Origin: Vallitalea sp.
GTDB taxonomy: Bacteria > Bacillota > Clostridia > Lachnospirales > Vallitaleaceae
Assembly: GCF_025211055.1 (NCBI RefSeq)
Contig: NZ_JAOARO010000077.1
Span: 62,001 to 126,000 of the forward strand
Direction: 5' to 3'
DNA length: 64,000 nucleotides
Made by a program: the position numbers and the translations under genes. The notes below the pieces were generated by a model, which had not been told where the DNA came from, did no database searches, and saw only the letters and a list, made by a program, of their open reading frames with translations. Positions 27,255 through 38,000 of this stretch are shown piece after piece (positions within the stretch are counted from its first letter, which is position 1; the number at the start of each line of letters is the position of its first letter).

Positions 27255-27989
27255 TTAGAAATTAAGTAAGTCTTTTACTACCTCCGAAGCTATAATCAAT
27301 CCCACAACCGAGGGAACAAATGCAACACTTCCTGGTGTCTGTCTTTTTATTTTGGTTGATTGGTTTTGTTCACTATCAGTTATATTATTATCTGATATAG
27401 GCTTTAATGGCTTTTCTTTTGAATAAACCACCTTAAGACTGTCAATATCTCTGTTTCTTAACTCTTTTCTCATTACCTTAGCTAGTGGACATACTGAAGT
27501 TTCATATATATCTGCAACCTGAAACATAGCAGGGTTAAGCTTGTTACCTGCTCCCATACTACTAATAATTGGTATATTTTTCTTCTTACATCTTTCTATC
27601 AAATCAATCTTTGACGAAACCATATCAATAGCATCTACTACATAAGAATAATCATCTGATAATAATCTGTCTGCACTATCAGAATTATATAATTCTCTGT
27701 AGGTAAGAACTTTTGCTTCATTATTAATAGCTAGAATTCTATTCTTCATTACATCAACTTTTGCTTGTCCTACAGTATTAATAGTTGCATGTAATTGTCT
27801 ATTTATATTAGTAATACATATGTCGTCATCATCTATTAGAATCAATTCTCCTATTCCACTTCTAGCTAATCCCTCTATAACATATGTTCCTACTCCACCA
27901 ACTCCAAAAACAGCTACTTTACTGTTTATTAACTTTTGTAACCCATCCTTGCCAATCAACATTTCTGTTCTTGAAAATGCATGTGACAT
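27255..27989 (-). CDS. tcdA: tRNA threonylcarbamoyladenosine dehydratase
   Basis: E1-like (ThiF/MoeB superfamily) ATP-dependent enzyme that cyclises t6A37 of tRNAs to ct6A. The nucleotide-binding motif GVGGVGTYVIEGLARSG is at about 29-45, followed by the acidic DDDDICITNINRQ segment with the ATP-contacting residues. VDAIDMVSSKIDLIE and the C-terminal PGSVAFVPSVVGLIIASEVV are typical of TcdA (formerly CsdL/YgdL). Length 244 agrees with the family. A MoeB/ThiF identity is less likely because there are no zinc CxxC pairs. It is first in a two-gene unit with hydE. Confidence 0.9.
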   Translation of the reverse strand: MSHAFSRTEMLIGKDGLQKLINSKVAVFGVGGVGTYVIEGLARSGIGELILIDDDDICITNINRQLHATINTVGQAKVDVMKNRILAINNEAKVLTYRELYNSDSADRLLSDDYSYVVDAIDMVSSKIDLIERCKKKNIPIISSMGAGNKLNPAMFQVADIYETSVCPLAKVMRKELRNRDIDSLKVVYSKEKPLKPISDNNITDSEQNQSTKIKRQTPGSVAFVPSVVGLIIASEVVKDLLNF

Positions 27990-28079
27990 TCTAACACCTC
28001 TAGTCTAAGTAGTCTTATTATATATATCTCTTGTTATCGTAATTTTAACTTAAATATATATAAAAATCAATTAATATAT

Positions 28080-28532
28080 TTATCCACTCTTTAGGTTATA
28101 ACCTTTATCAGTATAGATATAATCCAAAATATCCCAATAGTTTTTCTCTGATAAATATAGTTCATCAAAGTCATATTTGCAATGCATTCCAGTCTTATCT
28201 AAGTCAATTACTATATCCTCATAAGAGAAATAAAAAGTCTTTTCACATACTTTATATTTGGCATAATCATTAATGTCTATAGCATAGTTATCACATAACC
28301 AATCAATAATCTTAAAGAAATAGCTTCTCACTAGAGTCTCTCTAGTTTTTATTAAACTATATATAATGTTGATATTATCATTCTTAAGCATATATTTTAG
28401 ATACTTAGGTTTCAATTCACGGATATCTTCAGTCTTATAGAATAGCTTAATTTCGAATAATTCAGTCTCTAATAAAGCTACTATAGGTTTAGCCTCCAAA
28501 TATTTATCAGTACATAAAGTCACTTTTCCCAT
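28080..28532 (-). CDS. Hypothetical cytosolic protein
   Basis: A 150-residue protein that I do not recognise. It has no signal peptide or TM. It is rich in Tyr, Asp, Lys and Ile and has a mixed alpha/beta character: LCTDKYLEAKPIVALLET, IKTRETLVRSYFFKIIDWLCDNY, then an acidic aromatic C terminus. No catalytic motif is evident. It starts with MGKVTLCTDK at 28532 behind AAGGGTG. It stands as a single gene upstream of tcdA with a 90-bp gap. Confidence 0.7.
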   Translation of the reverse strand: MGKVTLCTDKYLEAKPIVALLETELFEIKLFYKTEDIRELKPKYLKYMLKNDNINIIYSLIKTRETLVRSYFFKIIDWLCDNYAIDINDYAKYKVCEKTFYFSYEDIVIDLDKTGMHCKYDFDELYLSEKNYWDILDYIYTDKGYNLKSG

Positions 28533-28584
28533 TATTTCACCCTTCCTTAATATAATAAATCCCCTGTTATTTTCTCTTTCGAAA

Positions 28585-28623
28585 CAATTACTTGATTAGG
28601 CAATTATCTTACTTAAGTAATTG
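28585..28623. promoter_or_regulatory. Inverted repeat ahead of the 28532 gene
   Basis: CAATTACTT (28585-28593) and AAGTAATTG (28615-28623) form a perfect 9-bp inverted repeat 53 bp from the start codon of the hypothetical gene. It could be an operator; no promoter hexamers were assigned with confidence. Confidence 0.3.
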
Positions 28624-29084
28624 GCTGTATATATTAATTATATCATATATAATCATAAAAAAATTGAAATATAATGTTACTTTTTGATTCTCAAAAATAT
28701 TTTTTTTAAGGTGTTAAATTCCATACTGCTATACGACACAAACCGTACATAAAATTATTAATTTTTCATTAAATTATTTAATACTTCAAAATATGTCGAA
28801 CAGGGTAATATACATTATATAGTATATCAAGTTCTTTCAACACCAATATGTAGTGGCAAAATCATTAAGTTTCATTTAATATTTGCTTGAATATTAAATA
28901 GTATTTTTTTTTATGTATAGTAATATTATATAAAAAGTGCTATACTTTTTTATGATTAGTCTTAAGGGTAAATAAAGGGATAAATGGATTAATTATACAT
29001 ATTATGTTATTTATCTTATTTATTATTTAGGTTCTTGTTTAGCAGTAAAGATTACCATACCATCACTAAACTAATGACCTGCTT
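28624..29084. other. Long intergenic region before the Ig-protein ABC operon
   Basis: Part of a 655-bp gene-free stretch (28533-29187). No ORF with a ribosome binding site was found on either strand and no known riboswitch core was recognised. It contains a terminator-like hairpin on the + strand: ATTTAATATT/AATATTAAAT (28874-28883, 28890-28899) followed after 5 bases by nine T. Its length and this hairpin suggest a leader or a small RNA, but nothing more can be supported. Confidence 0.35.
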
Positions 29085-29154
29085 GTTTTTGAGTTAATTA
29101 AGTTTTGAAAAATGGAAAATAAGCTAATTAATAGGGTTATATAAACTCAAAAAC
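29085..29154 (+). promoter_or_regulatory. 11-bp inverted repeat just upstream of the ABC ATPase
   Basis: GTTTTTGAGTT (29085-29095) and AACTCAAAAAC (29144-29154) are perfect complements, with a further partial match inside (TTAATTAAG with CTAATTAAT). The 3' arm ends 33 bp before the ATG, so it may be an operator or a 5'-UTR structure affecting the operon. Confidence 0.4.
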
Positions 29155-29187
29155 TACTAACAACATAATTAAGAAAGGAGGAGTATA

Positions 29188-29907
29188 ATGAGTGATATAA
29201 TTGAGATCAAAAACCTAAGAAAAGTGTATCGAATGGGTAATGAACGTGTTGTCGCCCTTGACAATATCAGCCTGGGTATTAAAAAAGGCGAATGCTGTTG
29301 TATATTAGGAACTTCAGGTTCTGGAAAATCTACTCTGCTTAACATGATTGCTGGTCTTGAAAAACCTACTAAAGGACAAATCAAGATTAAAGGTAATCGA
29401 ATTGAAAAAATGAATGAAAAACAAGTTACAAAGTTCCGTCAAAAAAATGTAGGTTTTGTCTTTCAATCTTACAATTTATTACCTAACTTGACAGCCCTTG
29501 AAAATGTGGCCATGCCTATGATATTTGGTGGTATACCTAAGAAAAAAAGGGAAAAAGAGGCTAAGCGAATGCTTACAGCCGTAGGTCTAAGTGATAGACT
29601 TCATCATAAACCTTCACAAATGAGTGGAGGTCAGCAACAGAGAGTAAGTATCGCAAGAGCTTTTGTAGGAACACCTGAGATAGTATTTGCCGATGAGCCT
29701 ACAGGAAATCTAGATACCAAGACAACTATGGAAGTCATGGAACTGATTACGAATATTGCTAAGGAAAATAATCAAACACTTATAATCGTAACCCACGACG
29801 TAGAAACTTCCGTATATGCAAACCGTGTTATTCATGTACGTGATGGACTTATAGAATCGATAGATAGTATTGATAAAAATGAAATAGAAAGTAAACAGGA
29901 GGCTTAA
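29188..29907 (+). CDS. ABC transporter ATPase, MacB/LolD type
   Basis: Cytoplasmic ATPase (239 residues) of a type VII (MacB-like) ABC system. Walker A GTSGSGKST is at 41-49, the signature is MSGGQQQR, Walker B FADEPTGNLD, and the switch histidine is in IIVTHDVET. An excellent AAAGGAGGAG site precedes the ATG. It is the first gene of a three-gene operon; the next gene starts 8 bp after its stop, and the third encodes the matching FtsX/MacB-fold permease. Such mechanotransmission systems move substrates outside the cytoplasmic membrane rather than importing them. Confidence 0.94.
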   Translation: MSDIIEIKNLRKVYRMGNERVVALDNISLGIKKGECCCILGTSGSGKSTLLNMIAGLEKPTKGQIKIKGNRIEKMNEKQVTKFRQKNVGFVFQSYNLLPNLTALENVAMPMIFGGIPKKKREKEAKRMLTAVGLSDRLHHKPSQMSGGQQQRVSIARAFVGTPEIVFADEPTGNLDTKTTMEVMELITNIAKENNQTLIIVTHDVETSVYANRVIHVRDGLIESIDSIDKNEIESKQEA

Positions 29908-29914
29908 TGAAAAA

Positions 29915-32338
29915 ATGAAGAAATTTTTAGTATATATGTGTGCGCTTGTGATTAGCTTGAATGTGATGGGGGTTGATGTCTCTGCCGTTACTAAAGACAC
30001 AAATGACATATCTATAAGTAGATATACAGTAAGTAAAGATACTATTAGTGAAGGAACTGAGTTTACTTTACATGTTGAATTTAATAGAACAGGTAGTGCT
30101 ATTGGTAAAAATGTTACTGTTAATATTGATCCAGGAAGCTTCATTGTAAAAAATACAGGACTACTTGTTAACTTAGGTACTAGTAATGTGCTTGATATAC
30201 CTATGAAGTGTTCAGGAACAAATAACACTGTAACTTTAACTTGTAGCTATATTGATGGTAATACTTGTCAATCTGTCAACAAAATCACAATTGACATGGT
30301 AAAATACAGCGACAGCGGTTCATCATCACCAACCGACACTAGCAAATATACTCCAGAATTAGTAATAGAAAATCAAGAAATCCCTACTGCTAATGCTGGT
30401 TCAGATATTGATTTAGCTCTAAAATTAAAGAATGCTGGTACATACACAGCTAAAAACATTACAGTTGAACTTATACCACCAACTGATAAAGATTTTAGTT
30501 ATGAAACAAATACAATTAGTTTAATTGATAAAATACAGCAATTAAAGAAAACTGAAACTGCTGAATTAAACTATTCTTTCTTAGTTAAAGATTCAACACC
30601 TGCTAAGACATATAGTTGTCAATTAAAATATACATACTTCAACTTATATGGTGACAAAGTAGAAAAAACACAAGACATATATATAAAAGTAAGAAAAGGT
30701 TTCCCTTCTGTTGATCTAAGATTATCAGAAGTGACTAATGACCCTGAAATAATCAAAGCAGGACAAAAAGTTCAACTTAGCTTCTTAGTAAACAATAACT
30801 ATGGTTTATCTACTGTTAGCGCACTAGATGTTACATTAGAAGGATTAGGTAAAGGATTTACAATAGTTGATGGTGTTAACGGTCGTAGAATCAGTAACTT
30901 ACGTCCTGATGCAAAAGGAAAAAAAGTTACTTTTGACCTTTTCGCATCATCTGATTTGAAAAAAGGTAGTTATCCAGTAACAGTAAATCTTAAATATAAA
31001 GACAGTTCTAATGCTGAAAAAGAAGTAAAAAAAGAAATCTATTTAATGGTAGACAGTGGAAATACTGATATTGCTATTAGAAATATCAAAGCTCCTACAG
31101 GTCAAATAAATACTAGTCAACCATTCAACATATCTTTTGATATCGTTAATACTGGTGAAGTAAAAGCAGAAGACCTTATTGTTACAGTAAAAGGTGACGA
31201 AGAAATCGTACCAATGTCACAGAACATACAAGTCATCAATGAAATGGAAGTCGGAGCAACCAAACAACTAACATACAAATTCCAACCAACTGAAGAAGCA
31301 AATACTAAAACTCATTTGCTTAACATTGAGATAAAAGGTAAAGATGAAGCTGCATTTACAACTATCAACCAATACGTTGGTGTTTATGTAAAAGCTAAGA
31401 AAGAAACCAATGATGCAAATACAAGTAAACCAATCATTATTGTAGATAATTTTACAATTGTTTCTGAATCAACTCAATCTAAGATTACTAATGCAGGTGA
31501 AAATTTTGACCTTACACTATATTTTAAAAACACTCATGAAAATAAAAAAGTAAAAAATATAAAAGTATCTTTGGGTGCAGAAGAAAATTCAGATACAGAT
31601 AAAGCAAAAGCAGGTAGCGTATTTACTCCAGTTGAATCAAGTAATACTTTCTTTATCAAAGAAATTACACCTGGAAAATCAATTGAAAAGAATTTAAAAA
31701 TATTTACAATACCATTTGCTGCATCAAAAGTACATAACCTAAAGCTTGAGATTTACTATGAATATGAAAGTGATGGAAAATTACTTACTGAAACTATCAA
31801 AGACGCTATTCCTATAACTGTAATACAACCATCTAGTTTTATTACTAGTGATATTAAAATACCTGAAACAATGTTTGTTGGTGAACAAACTGATATAGAC
31901 TTTGAAATAAGTAATACTGGTAGAACTTCACTTGATAATTTCACTGTAAAAATAGAAGGATTTGGCAGTACCAATAGTAGAACTTATGTTGGTAATTTAG
32001 ATACTGGCAGAACTAATTATTACAGTAATGAAATATGGGTAACTGAAGAAGGAGAAGTTACTGGTGCTTTGGTTTTCACTTATACAAAACCTGATGGTAA
32101 AGAAGAAGAAGTTAGAAAAGAATTTAAGACAGTAGGTCAAGCAATGGATTTCGGCCCATCAGAAGGAGATATGAACATGGGTATGGGTGAATTTGATAAA
32201 ATGCCTGGTCAGGAGAAGAAATCAAATAAGACATTAATTATTATTATATCTTCTGTAGCAGCTGTAGTAATTATATTAACTATTATTATAGTAAGAAGAA
32301 AAATTAAGAAAAAGAAGGAAATGAACTTCGATGAATAG
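29915..32338 (+). CDS. Large secreted membrane-anchored protein with CARDB/NEW3-like repeats
   Basis: An 807-residue exported protein encoded between ABC ATPase and permease. It has a signal peptide (about 1-25). A long series of about five to six beta-sandwich repeats follows, each around 110-130 residues. Recurring phrases such as NAGSDIDLALKLKNAGTYTAKNI, GQINTSQPFNISFDIVNTGE and GEQTDIDFEISNTGRTSLDN match the CARDB/NEW3 style (COG1361-like S-layer domain). A Met/Gly-rich linker precedes a C-terminal TM (about 772-793) and a basic cytoplasmic tail. It probably stands outside the membrane as a partner or substrate-guiding arm of the ABC system. Its stop overlaps the permease start by 8 bp. 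Confidence 0.82.
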   Translation: MKKFLVYMCALVISLNVMGVDVSAVTKDTNDISISRYTVSKDTISEGTEFTLHVEFNRTGSAIGKNVTVNIDPGSFIVKNTGLLVNLGTSNVLDIPMKCSGTNNTVTLTCSYIDGNTCQSVNKITIDMVKYSDSGSSSPTDTSKYTPELVIENQEIPTANAGSDIDLALKLKNAGTYTAKNITVELIPPTDKDFSYETNTISLIDKIQQLKKTETAELNYSFLVKDSTPAKTYSCQLKYTYFNLYGDKVEKTQDIYIKVRKGFPSVDLRLSEVTNDPEIIKAGQKVQLSFLVNNNYGLSTVSALDVTLEGLGKGFTIVDGVNGRRISNLRPDAKGKKVTFDLFASSDLKKGSYPVTVNLKYKDSSNAEKEVKKEIYLMVDSGNTDIAIRNIKAPTGQINTSQPFNISFDIVNTGEVKAEDLIVTVKGDEEIVPMSQNIQVINEMEVGATKQLTYKFQPTEEANTKTHLLNIEIKGKDEAAFTTINQYVGVYVKAKKETNDANTSKPIIIVDNFTIVSESTQSKITNAGENFDLTLYFKNTHENKKVKNIKVSLGAEENSDTDKAKAGSVFTPVESSNTFFIKEITPGKSIEKNLKIFTIPFAASKVHNLKLEIYYEYESDGKLLTETIKDAIPITVIQPSSFITSDIKIPETMFVGEQTDIDFEISNTGRTSLDNFTVKIEGFGSTNSRTYVGNLDTGRTNYYSNEIWVTEEGEVTGALVFTYTKPDGKEEEVRKEFKTVGQAMDFGPSEGDMNMGMGEFDKMPGQEKKSNKTLIIIISSVAAVVIILTIIIVRRKIKKKKEMNFDE

Positions 32339-33764
32339 AATAGATTTAATAAGAATGGGCCTTAAGAATTTATTTAGAAGAAAACTTAGAACTTTTCTTA
32401 CTACTCTAGGCATTATAATAGGTACTATATCTATTGTATTAATGGTATCTCTCGGTTTGGGGATGCAGAAAAATATGGAAAAACAACTGAGTGAGCGAGG
32501 AAGTTTAGATATTGTGGAAGTATACCCAGCAGGTGGGAATAATGGCAATTATCCTGGTGGTGGTATGGTTATATTGAATACTAACCCATCAAAAAGCAAA
32601 ACTTCAAACAACAAAAAAGAAAAGATTCAAAATAGTGATATTATCACTTTTAAACAAATTGAAGGAGTTGAAGCTGTTTCACCTATAATTGAACATACTG
32701 TCGTCATGAAGTCTAAAAAAGTAATGAATAGCTATATTCAAATTAAAGGTATGACTTTAGAATTCATGGAAAAATATGGATTAGATGTTAGTCAAGGGCG
32801 TATGCTGACTGCCGAAGATAAGAATGGATTCATTATTGGATATGAGACATTATATGAATTCTATAATCCAAATAAAGAAAATAACTGGTGGGAATCTATT
32901 GATCCTGAAACTGGAGATAGGTTACCTCCATCTTTCAATCCATTAGAAAACAAAATAACTATGAGTTTTGACAGAAATTATGGGCGTGATAATAGATATA
33001 TCCGTTATGGTGATGAAGAAGAACAAAAACCAGTAAGACCAATAAATGTTAAAGCTATTGGAGTATTATCCCAATATGAGAATTGGCGAAAAAATAATTC
33101 TGCCTATATGGAAATAAACCAATTGACTGCATTAAAAGATAAATACGATAAAATCACTGGTTATCGTGAGTATGATGGTAAAAGACCTAAAAAAGATGGA
33201 TATGAAAAGGTATTTGTATATGTACCAAAACGTAAAAAGCTGGAAACTGTTCAACAAGAGATTCAAAAACTAGGTTTTACAGCAAGAAGTGACGCTAATG
33301 AATTAAAACATCAAGAATCTATGAGTAATACTATCAAATTGGTTTTTGGAGCTATTGGAGGTATCTCCTTACTAGTTGCAGCTATTGGTATCACTAATAC
33401 AATGGTTATGGCAATATATGAGAGAAGAAAAGAAATTGGTGTCATGAAAGTTATTGGATCATCCATAAAAGATATTAAAAAATTATTCCTATTTGAATCA
33501 GCTACTATAGGGTTATTAGGTGGAATACTAGGAATATTGATAAGCATTGGTATATCCATTTTACTTAATAATATGCAAAACTCCATATTATTGAATTTCT
33601 TGCATATTTATAATAATGAGACTAATCCAGATATTTTTATAATGCCTCCTTGGTTAATTATATCTGCTATGGTTTTCACTTCTTTGATTGGTCTTATATC
33701 AGGCTACCTTCCTGCACGTAAGGCTATGAAACTTAGTGCACTTGAAGCTATTAAGACAGAATAA
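32331..33764 (+). CDS. ABC transporter permease, MacB/FtsX fold
   Basis: Membrane subunit with the MacB topology. An N-terminal TM (about 20-40, in RRKLRTFLTTLGIIIGTISIV) is followed by a large extracytoplasmic MacB_PCD-like domain (about 45-325). Three C-terminal TMs of the FtsX domain contain AIYERRKEIGVMKVIGSS and end SGYLPARKAMKLSALEAIKTE, the classic family ending. The extracellular domain has a Gly/Asn-rich stretch (AGGNNGNYPGGG). It overlaps the Ig-like gene by eight bases, so expression of the three genes is coupled. The exported or displaced substrate is unknown. Confidence 0.92.
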   Translation: MNRIDLIRMGLKNLFRRKLRTFLTTLGIIIGTISIVLMVSLGLGMQKNMEKQLSERGSLDIVEVYPAGGNNGNYPGGGMVILNTNPSKSKTSNNKKEKIQNSDIITFKQIEGVEAVSPIIEHTVVMKSKKVMNSYIQIKGMTLEFMEKYGLDVSQGRMLTAEDKNGFIIGYETLYEFYNPNKENNWWESIDPETGDRLPPSFNPLENKITMSFDRNYGRDNRYIRYGDEEEQKPVRPINVKAIGVLSQYENWRKNNSAYMEINQLTALKDKYDKITGYREYDGKRPKKDGYEKVFVYVPKRKKLETVQQEIQKLGFTARSDANELKHQESMSNTIKLVFGAIGGISLLVAAIGITNTMVMAIYERRKEIGVMKVIGSSIKDIKKLFLFESATIGLLGGILGILISIGISILLNNMQNSILLNFLHIYNNETNPDIFIMPPWLIISAMVFTSLIGLISGYLPARKAMKLSALEAIKTE

Positions 33765-33786
33765 AAAATAATTTCAATAAGGTTAT

Positions 33787-33830
33787 ATAAGTCAATGGAT
33801 ATTCATATATTCATTGACTTATTTTAATTA
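33787..33830 (+). terminator. Terminator of the Ig-protein ABC operon
   Basis: ATAAGTCAATG/CATTGACTTAT (33787-33797, 33812-33822) followed by TTTAATTAT on the + strand, 23 bp after the permease stop. Confidence 0.8.
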
Positions 33831-33933
33831 TATATTATAATTAAATATCTAAGAATGCACCATAATGCATATGAAAATCCTTCTACTTCATGTGCTTAAA
33901 ATAGTACTGTATAAGAAAATTAAAGGAGATATT

Positions 33934-34947
33934 ATGTATAGTATAGAAGAAATTAATATATCAAATATGATTGTACATATACTTGATACTAATCTAAGTG
34001 TTCCAGTGATTTCCACAGATGAAATGGAAAGTAATTATGAAATAAAAGATTTTTTTGCAAATCATATAGTAAAGACTCTTAACGATGACAGTATAAAGAA
34101 CTGTGAATTCAACACAGATTATAATATGGTCTATACATATGTTAAAGAATTTGCATCAGCAGAAAATAAATTCATTGATATGTCAATTAATATAGCCAAT
34201 CAATTGTTCTCTATTATGTCTTCAAATCTTGATATACCTTCAGCAGATTTGGCTATAATCAATTTCTCATGTAGAAATAATAGGTACTTGGCATTATTAA
34301 AACTAAATTATACTAATTCATTTATTCATTATACAGAGGTAGAAAATGAGTCTAATATAAATAACATCATTAGATATAGGACTACCCTTCCTAATATGGG
34401 ACAAAAGATTAATGAAGCAGTAATTATAGATTTATCCAATTTAGACTTAAAAGTACTTGAAAAAAAGTATGAAATAGATGGTAATAAAGAATATTATTTA
34501 TCCATGCATTTATTAAGATGTAAAACTACCCTATCTTCAAAGGAACAATATAACATTGTCAAAAAAGCAACTGATTCAATCAGCAAAAAATATTTTGATG
34601 AAGATGTTGAAAAGAAAATGGAACTCAAACAAGAACTCTATAATAACATTGAAGAAACAGGAGAAATCAATCTAAATAAATTTGCAGATGATGTATTTAA
34701 GAATAATATAGAAGTAAAAAAAGAGTTTATCGAAAACCTAGAGAAAAAAGGGCTAGAAGAACCAGTAGTGACCCTTTCTGAAAAAACTATTACTCGTTCA
34801 TTTGAAAAACAAAGGATTAAAACCGATAATGGAATTGAATTAAAGATTCCTATGGAATTATATAATGATCCTAATAATATAGAATTTGTAACTAATCCTG
34901 ATGGAAAGATATCTATATTAATTAAGAATGTTAATAAAATTATTTAA
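33934..34947 (+). CDS. 37-kDa nucleoid-associated protein (NdpA/YejK family)
   Basis: Belongs to the NA37 family (PF04245): an opening ISNMIVHILDTNL block, then DFFANHIVKTLNDD. ANQLFSIMSSNLDIPSADLAIINFSC, YLALLKLNYTN and GQKINEAVIIDL follow. Family members coat or bind bacterial nucleoids, although some relatives act in phage defence contexts; no defence genes are adjacent here. The ATG at 33934 (MYSIEEINIS) is chosen because AAAGGAGATATT immediately precedes it; the frame is open from 33865. The product is 337 residues. It is monocistronic, between two terminators. Confidence 0.85.
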   Translation: MYSIEEINISNMIVHILDTNLSVPVISTDEMESNYEIKDFFANHIVKTLNDDSIKNCEFNTDYNMVYTYVKEFASAENKFIDMSINIANQLFSIMSSNLDIPSADLAIINFSCRNNRYLALLKLNYTNSFIHYTEVENESNINNIIRYRTTLPNMGQKINEAVIIDLSNLDLKVLEKKYEIDGNKEYYLSMHLLRCKTTLSSKEQYNIVKKATDSISKKYFDEDVEKKMELKQELYNNIEETGEINLNKFADDVFKNNIEVKKEFIENLEKKGLEEPVVTLSEKTITRSFEKQRIKTDNGIELKIPMELYNDPNNIEFVTNPDGKISILIKNVNKII

Positions 34948-34985
34948 TAAATAGTAAAAGTAGCTCTCAGTCGTTCCAATAGTAT

Positions 34986-35020
34986 AGGCTCTACCGTAAT
35001 ACTAGTAGAGCCTTTATTTA
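34986..35020 (+). terminator. Terminator of the nucleoid-associated protein gene
   Basis: AGGCTCTAC/GTAGAGCCT (34986-34994, 35005-35013) followed by TTATTTATT on the + strand. It lies in the convergent gap before the S41 protein gene. Confidence 0.82.
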
Positions 35021-35029
35021 TTCATTAAT

Positions 35030-38000
35030 TTAGTTTTGTTTGTCTTTTATTACTTTTAGGAAGTCTTCTAACTCAGTTCCTTCAACAATTACATCTGGTG
35101 TTATTCCTACATCATTGATGTTTTCTTCTAGGATATTCCAGTAAAAGCTTACTAGGTATAGTACGAATTCGCCGTTATTGTCTACATATATCTGCTGTCC
35201 TACACCTTTTCCGTAAGTTGTTTTTCCTAATATCTGTACATTGCCTAAGAACTTTTTAAGTCCTAGTGCTAGTAATTCAGATGCGCTTGCGGAATCATTA
35301 TCAACTAATATATTGATTGATTTGAATGGAACTCTATAATAGTCTGATTCAATATTTGATGTTTTACCGTCTCTATCTATCAAGTAACAAGGTGAACAAT
35401 CTGGTAATAGAACATCTAGCATTTCAGTAGCAGCAGATATAAGTCCTCCGCCATTACCTCTTAAATCGATTATTAATGTTTTATTATAAGGTTTTTCTAT
35501 TCCTTCGATATAATTGATGAACTTGCTACTGGTTTGGTTTAAAAAGCTGCTTACTTTTATATATTCTGTAGAACCATCAATTTGTTTGTAAGTTACTTCT
35601 TCTTCACTTTCTCCTTCTTCATTCTTCTCTACTTTGTAGAAGAATGTAAATTTATCATCATCTTGTTTAATACTTTCAATATAATCGTTTATATCATCTA
35701 GTGTAGCATTATCATTTTTCATGAACTGCTTAGTTAAGCTTGCCACATCTGTATTATTTAGATATAAATAGTTATTAAGGACAAATTCACCAACCTTTAC
35801 AGAAATAGGCTTCTCACTTTCTTCAATTGCCATATCAAGTATTACTTTGTATATGTTATATTCTTTATCTATTTTATTAGAATATATCCTAGCTATATTA
35901 TATTTTCCTATTATGGTATAATATAAGCCCATATCAAAATATAGAGCAGAATTATCTATTATTTCTTCTTTACATCGTAATGCTTTTTTGTATGCTTTGA
36001 TGGCTTCATCTCTATTATCTAACATAAGATTAGTTTTGCCTTTATAATAATATATATATCTTTGGTTCTGTAAATCTTCATTTTCTAATTGTTCATTAGT
36101 ATAATCCAATAATTCATCATACTTAGTATCATTCAATAATATAGCCATTTTATGAGATTTTGCTAGATTATTATTTTCATCAAGCAATAGAGCTTCATTA
36201 ACATATGATAACGCTTGGTCATTATTTTTTAAACCAATAAATGTTTTACTTGCTATTAATAGACAGCTAATATATTTATCTAAATCCTTTTCTGAGTCAA
36301 GTGTGCTCCAGTTAATACGATATATACATTTTGATGCTGATTCGTAATCTCCTTGTTCACTATATATCTCAGCTAGTAGAAAATATACACCATTACAATC
36401 TTCATTCAAACATTGTTCTAAAAACATTTCTAATTGTTCTAATGCTTCGTCTTGTTTGCCTTGTTTATAAAAAGCATATGCTTTTTGTCCGTAAGCATGG
36501 ATAGCTTTACTGTGTAATTTTAATGCTATATCAGAATATTTTATCGCTTGTTCATATTTTTCTGCTTCATTAGCTTTCTTTGCCTTCTCTAAATAAGTAG
36601 TGGCTTGTTGTAATTTTTTTAGAGACTTAAAAACACTATTAGGTATTACAAGTTTATCAGTCAAATTAAATTTATTAACAGATTCTAATCTGAATTCTCT
36701 TGTTACTTTATTATCTATATCATAATCTTTATGCTCTATAACAACTTTTTCAATCTTGTAGTTTGTTTTATTGATATATATACAATAATTAAATGTATCT
36801 AAGTCATAAAAATCACTAGTTAAGAATTGTAACCAATAGTTGTCTTTAATTTTATTAAATTGTCTGCTGAAAGAATTTTTCCCTTGTAGTATATATTGTT
36901 TACTATCTTCAGTAAGTTTTAGTTTACTACTTAAATCACATCCATTATCAATAAAATTATATATATTAAAAAGATCATTATCTGTAGATTCATTTAGTTC
37001 AGTATGCTGTAAAAATCTCCAAGGACTATTATCTCTGGAAACATATATTCTTTTATCATCAGCCCATTCATTATAATAATAATTATCAGGCTTATTGTCT
37101 TCACTTTTTGATTTTAGATTATATTTCTCGCTAATGATTTTGTTTCCTTGATCTATACTATAATCAAGTTTATATGTATTAACTACCTCTTCGTCTTTTC
37201 TATCATCTACTATTGATACTTTCATATCATATCTTTTTAGATTATTCATTACTCTCGTAGTTTTTGTTAATATGTCTTTTATCTTATTGTAGTCTTTATC
37301 AAGTTCTGGATAAATCATATTTTCATTAGAACCATCTAAATCAATTCTCCATAACTGATCACCAAATATATCGTCGATATTTTCATAAGTCAATAAATAG
37401 ATAGATTCTTCGTAGTTTGATAGTTGAATTACTTCGTAGGCTTGAAATATTTTCACTTTTTCTTTTCCATCTAATGATACTCTAACCACTTCATCATAAC
37501 TATTTAGATATATTATATAGTCTTTTGATACGTCAAATTCGTAGGCTTCTACTGTATTCTTGATAAGTTCTACTTTATTACCTTTATCAAGAGATATTTT
37601 ATATATGCCTGCTTGTTTATTATCTTTGTATCCATTAGCCATTATATAAATATAATCATTCATAATTGTGAATTTTGAATTATACTTGGTATCCAAATTC
37701 TTAGATATATCTGTATATGTTATTTTATCGTCTGTAATAATCATTTTTTGCAATCCATCATCTGATAATATATATACTTCATCTTTATATACTGTAAATG
37801 ATATAATCTGTTTGTCAATAATACTTACATCACTGCCATCAACTTTTACACTACAAAAACTTGTATCGCCATATTCATTGTCATTCAAAAAGTATATTAT
37901 ATCTTCTACAACCAAAAGATTATAAACATCCTCTATCTGGTATATAAGAGTTTGTTTATTATCATTATTGGTATCAATTTTATATATTCCAGATTTTTTT

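Noticed and set aside
29710..30228. 172-codon minus-strand frame opposite the ABC ATPase end and Ig-like protein start
   Set aside because: Opposes two confidently assigned genes and has no ribosome binding site.
33934..34947. Nucleoid-associated protein as part of an anti-phage system
   Set aside because: NA37 proteins can occur in defence contexts, but no partner gene is adjacent and the gene stands alone between two terminators.
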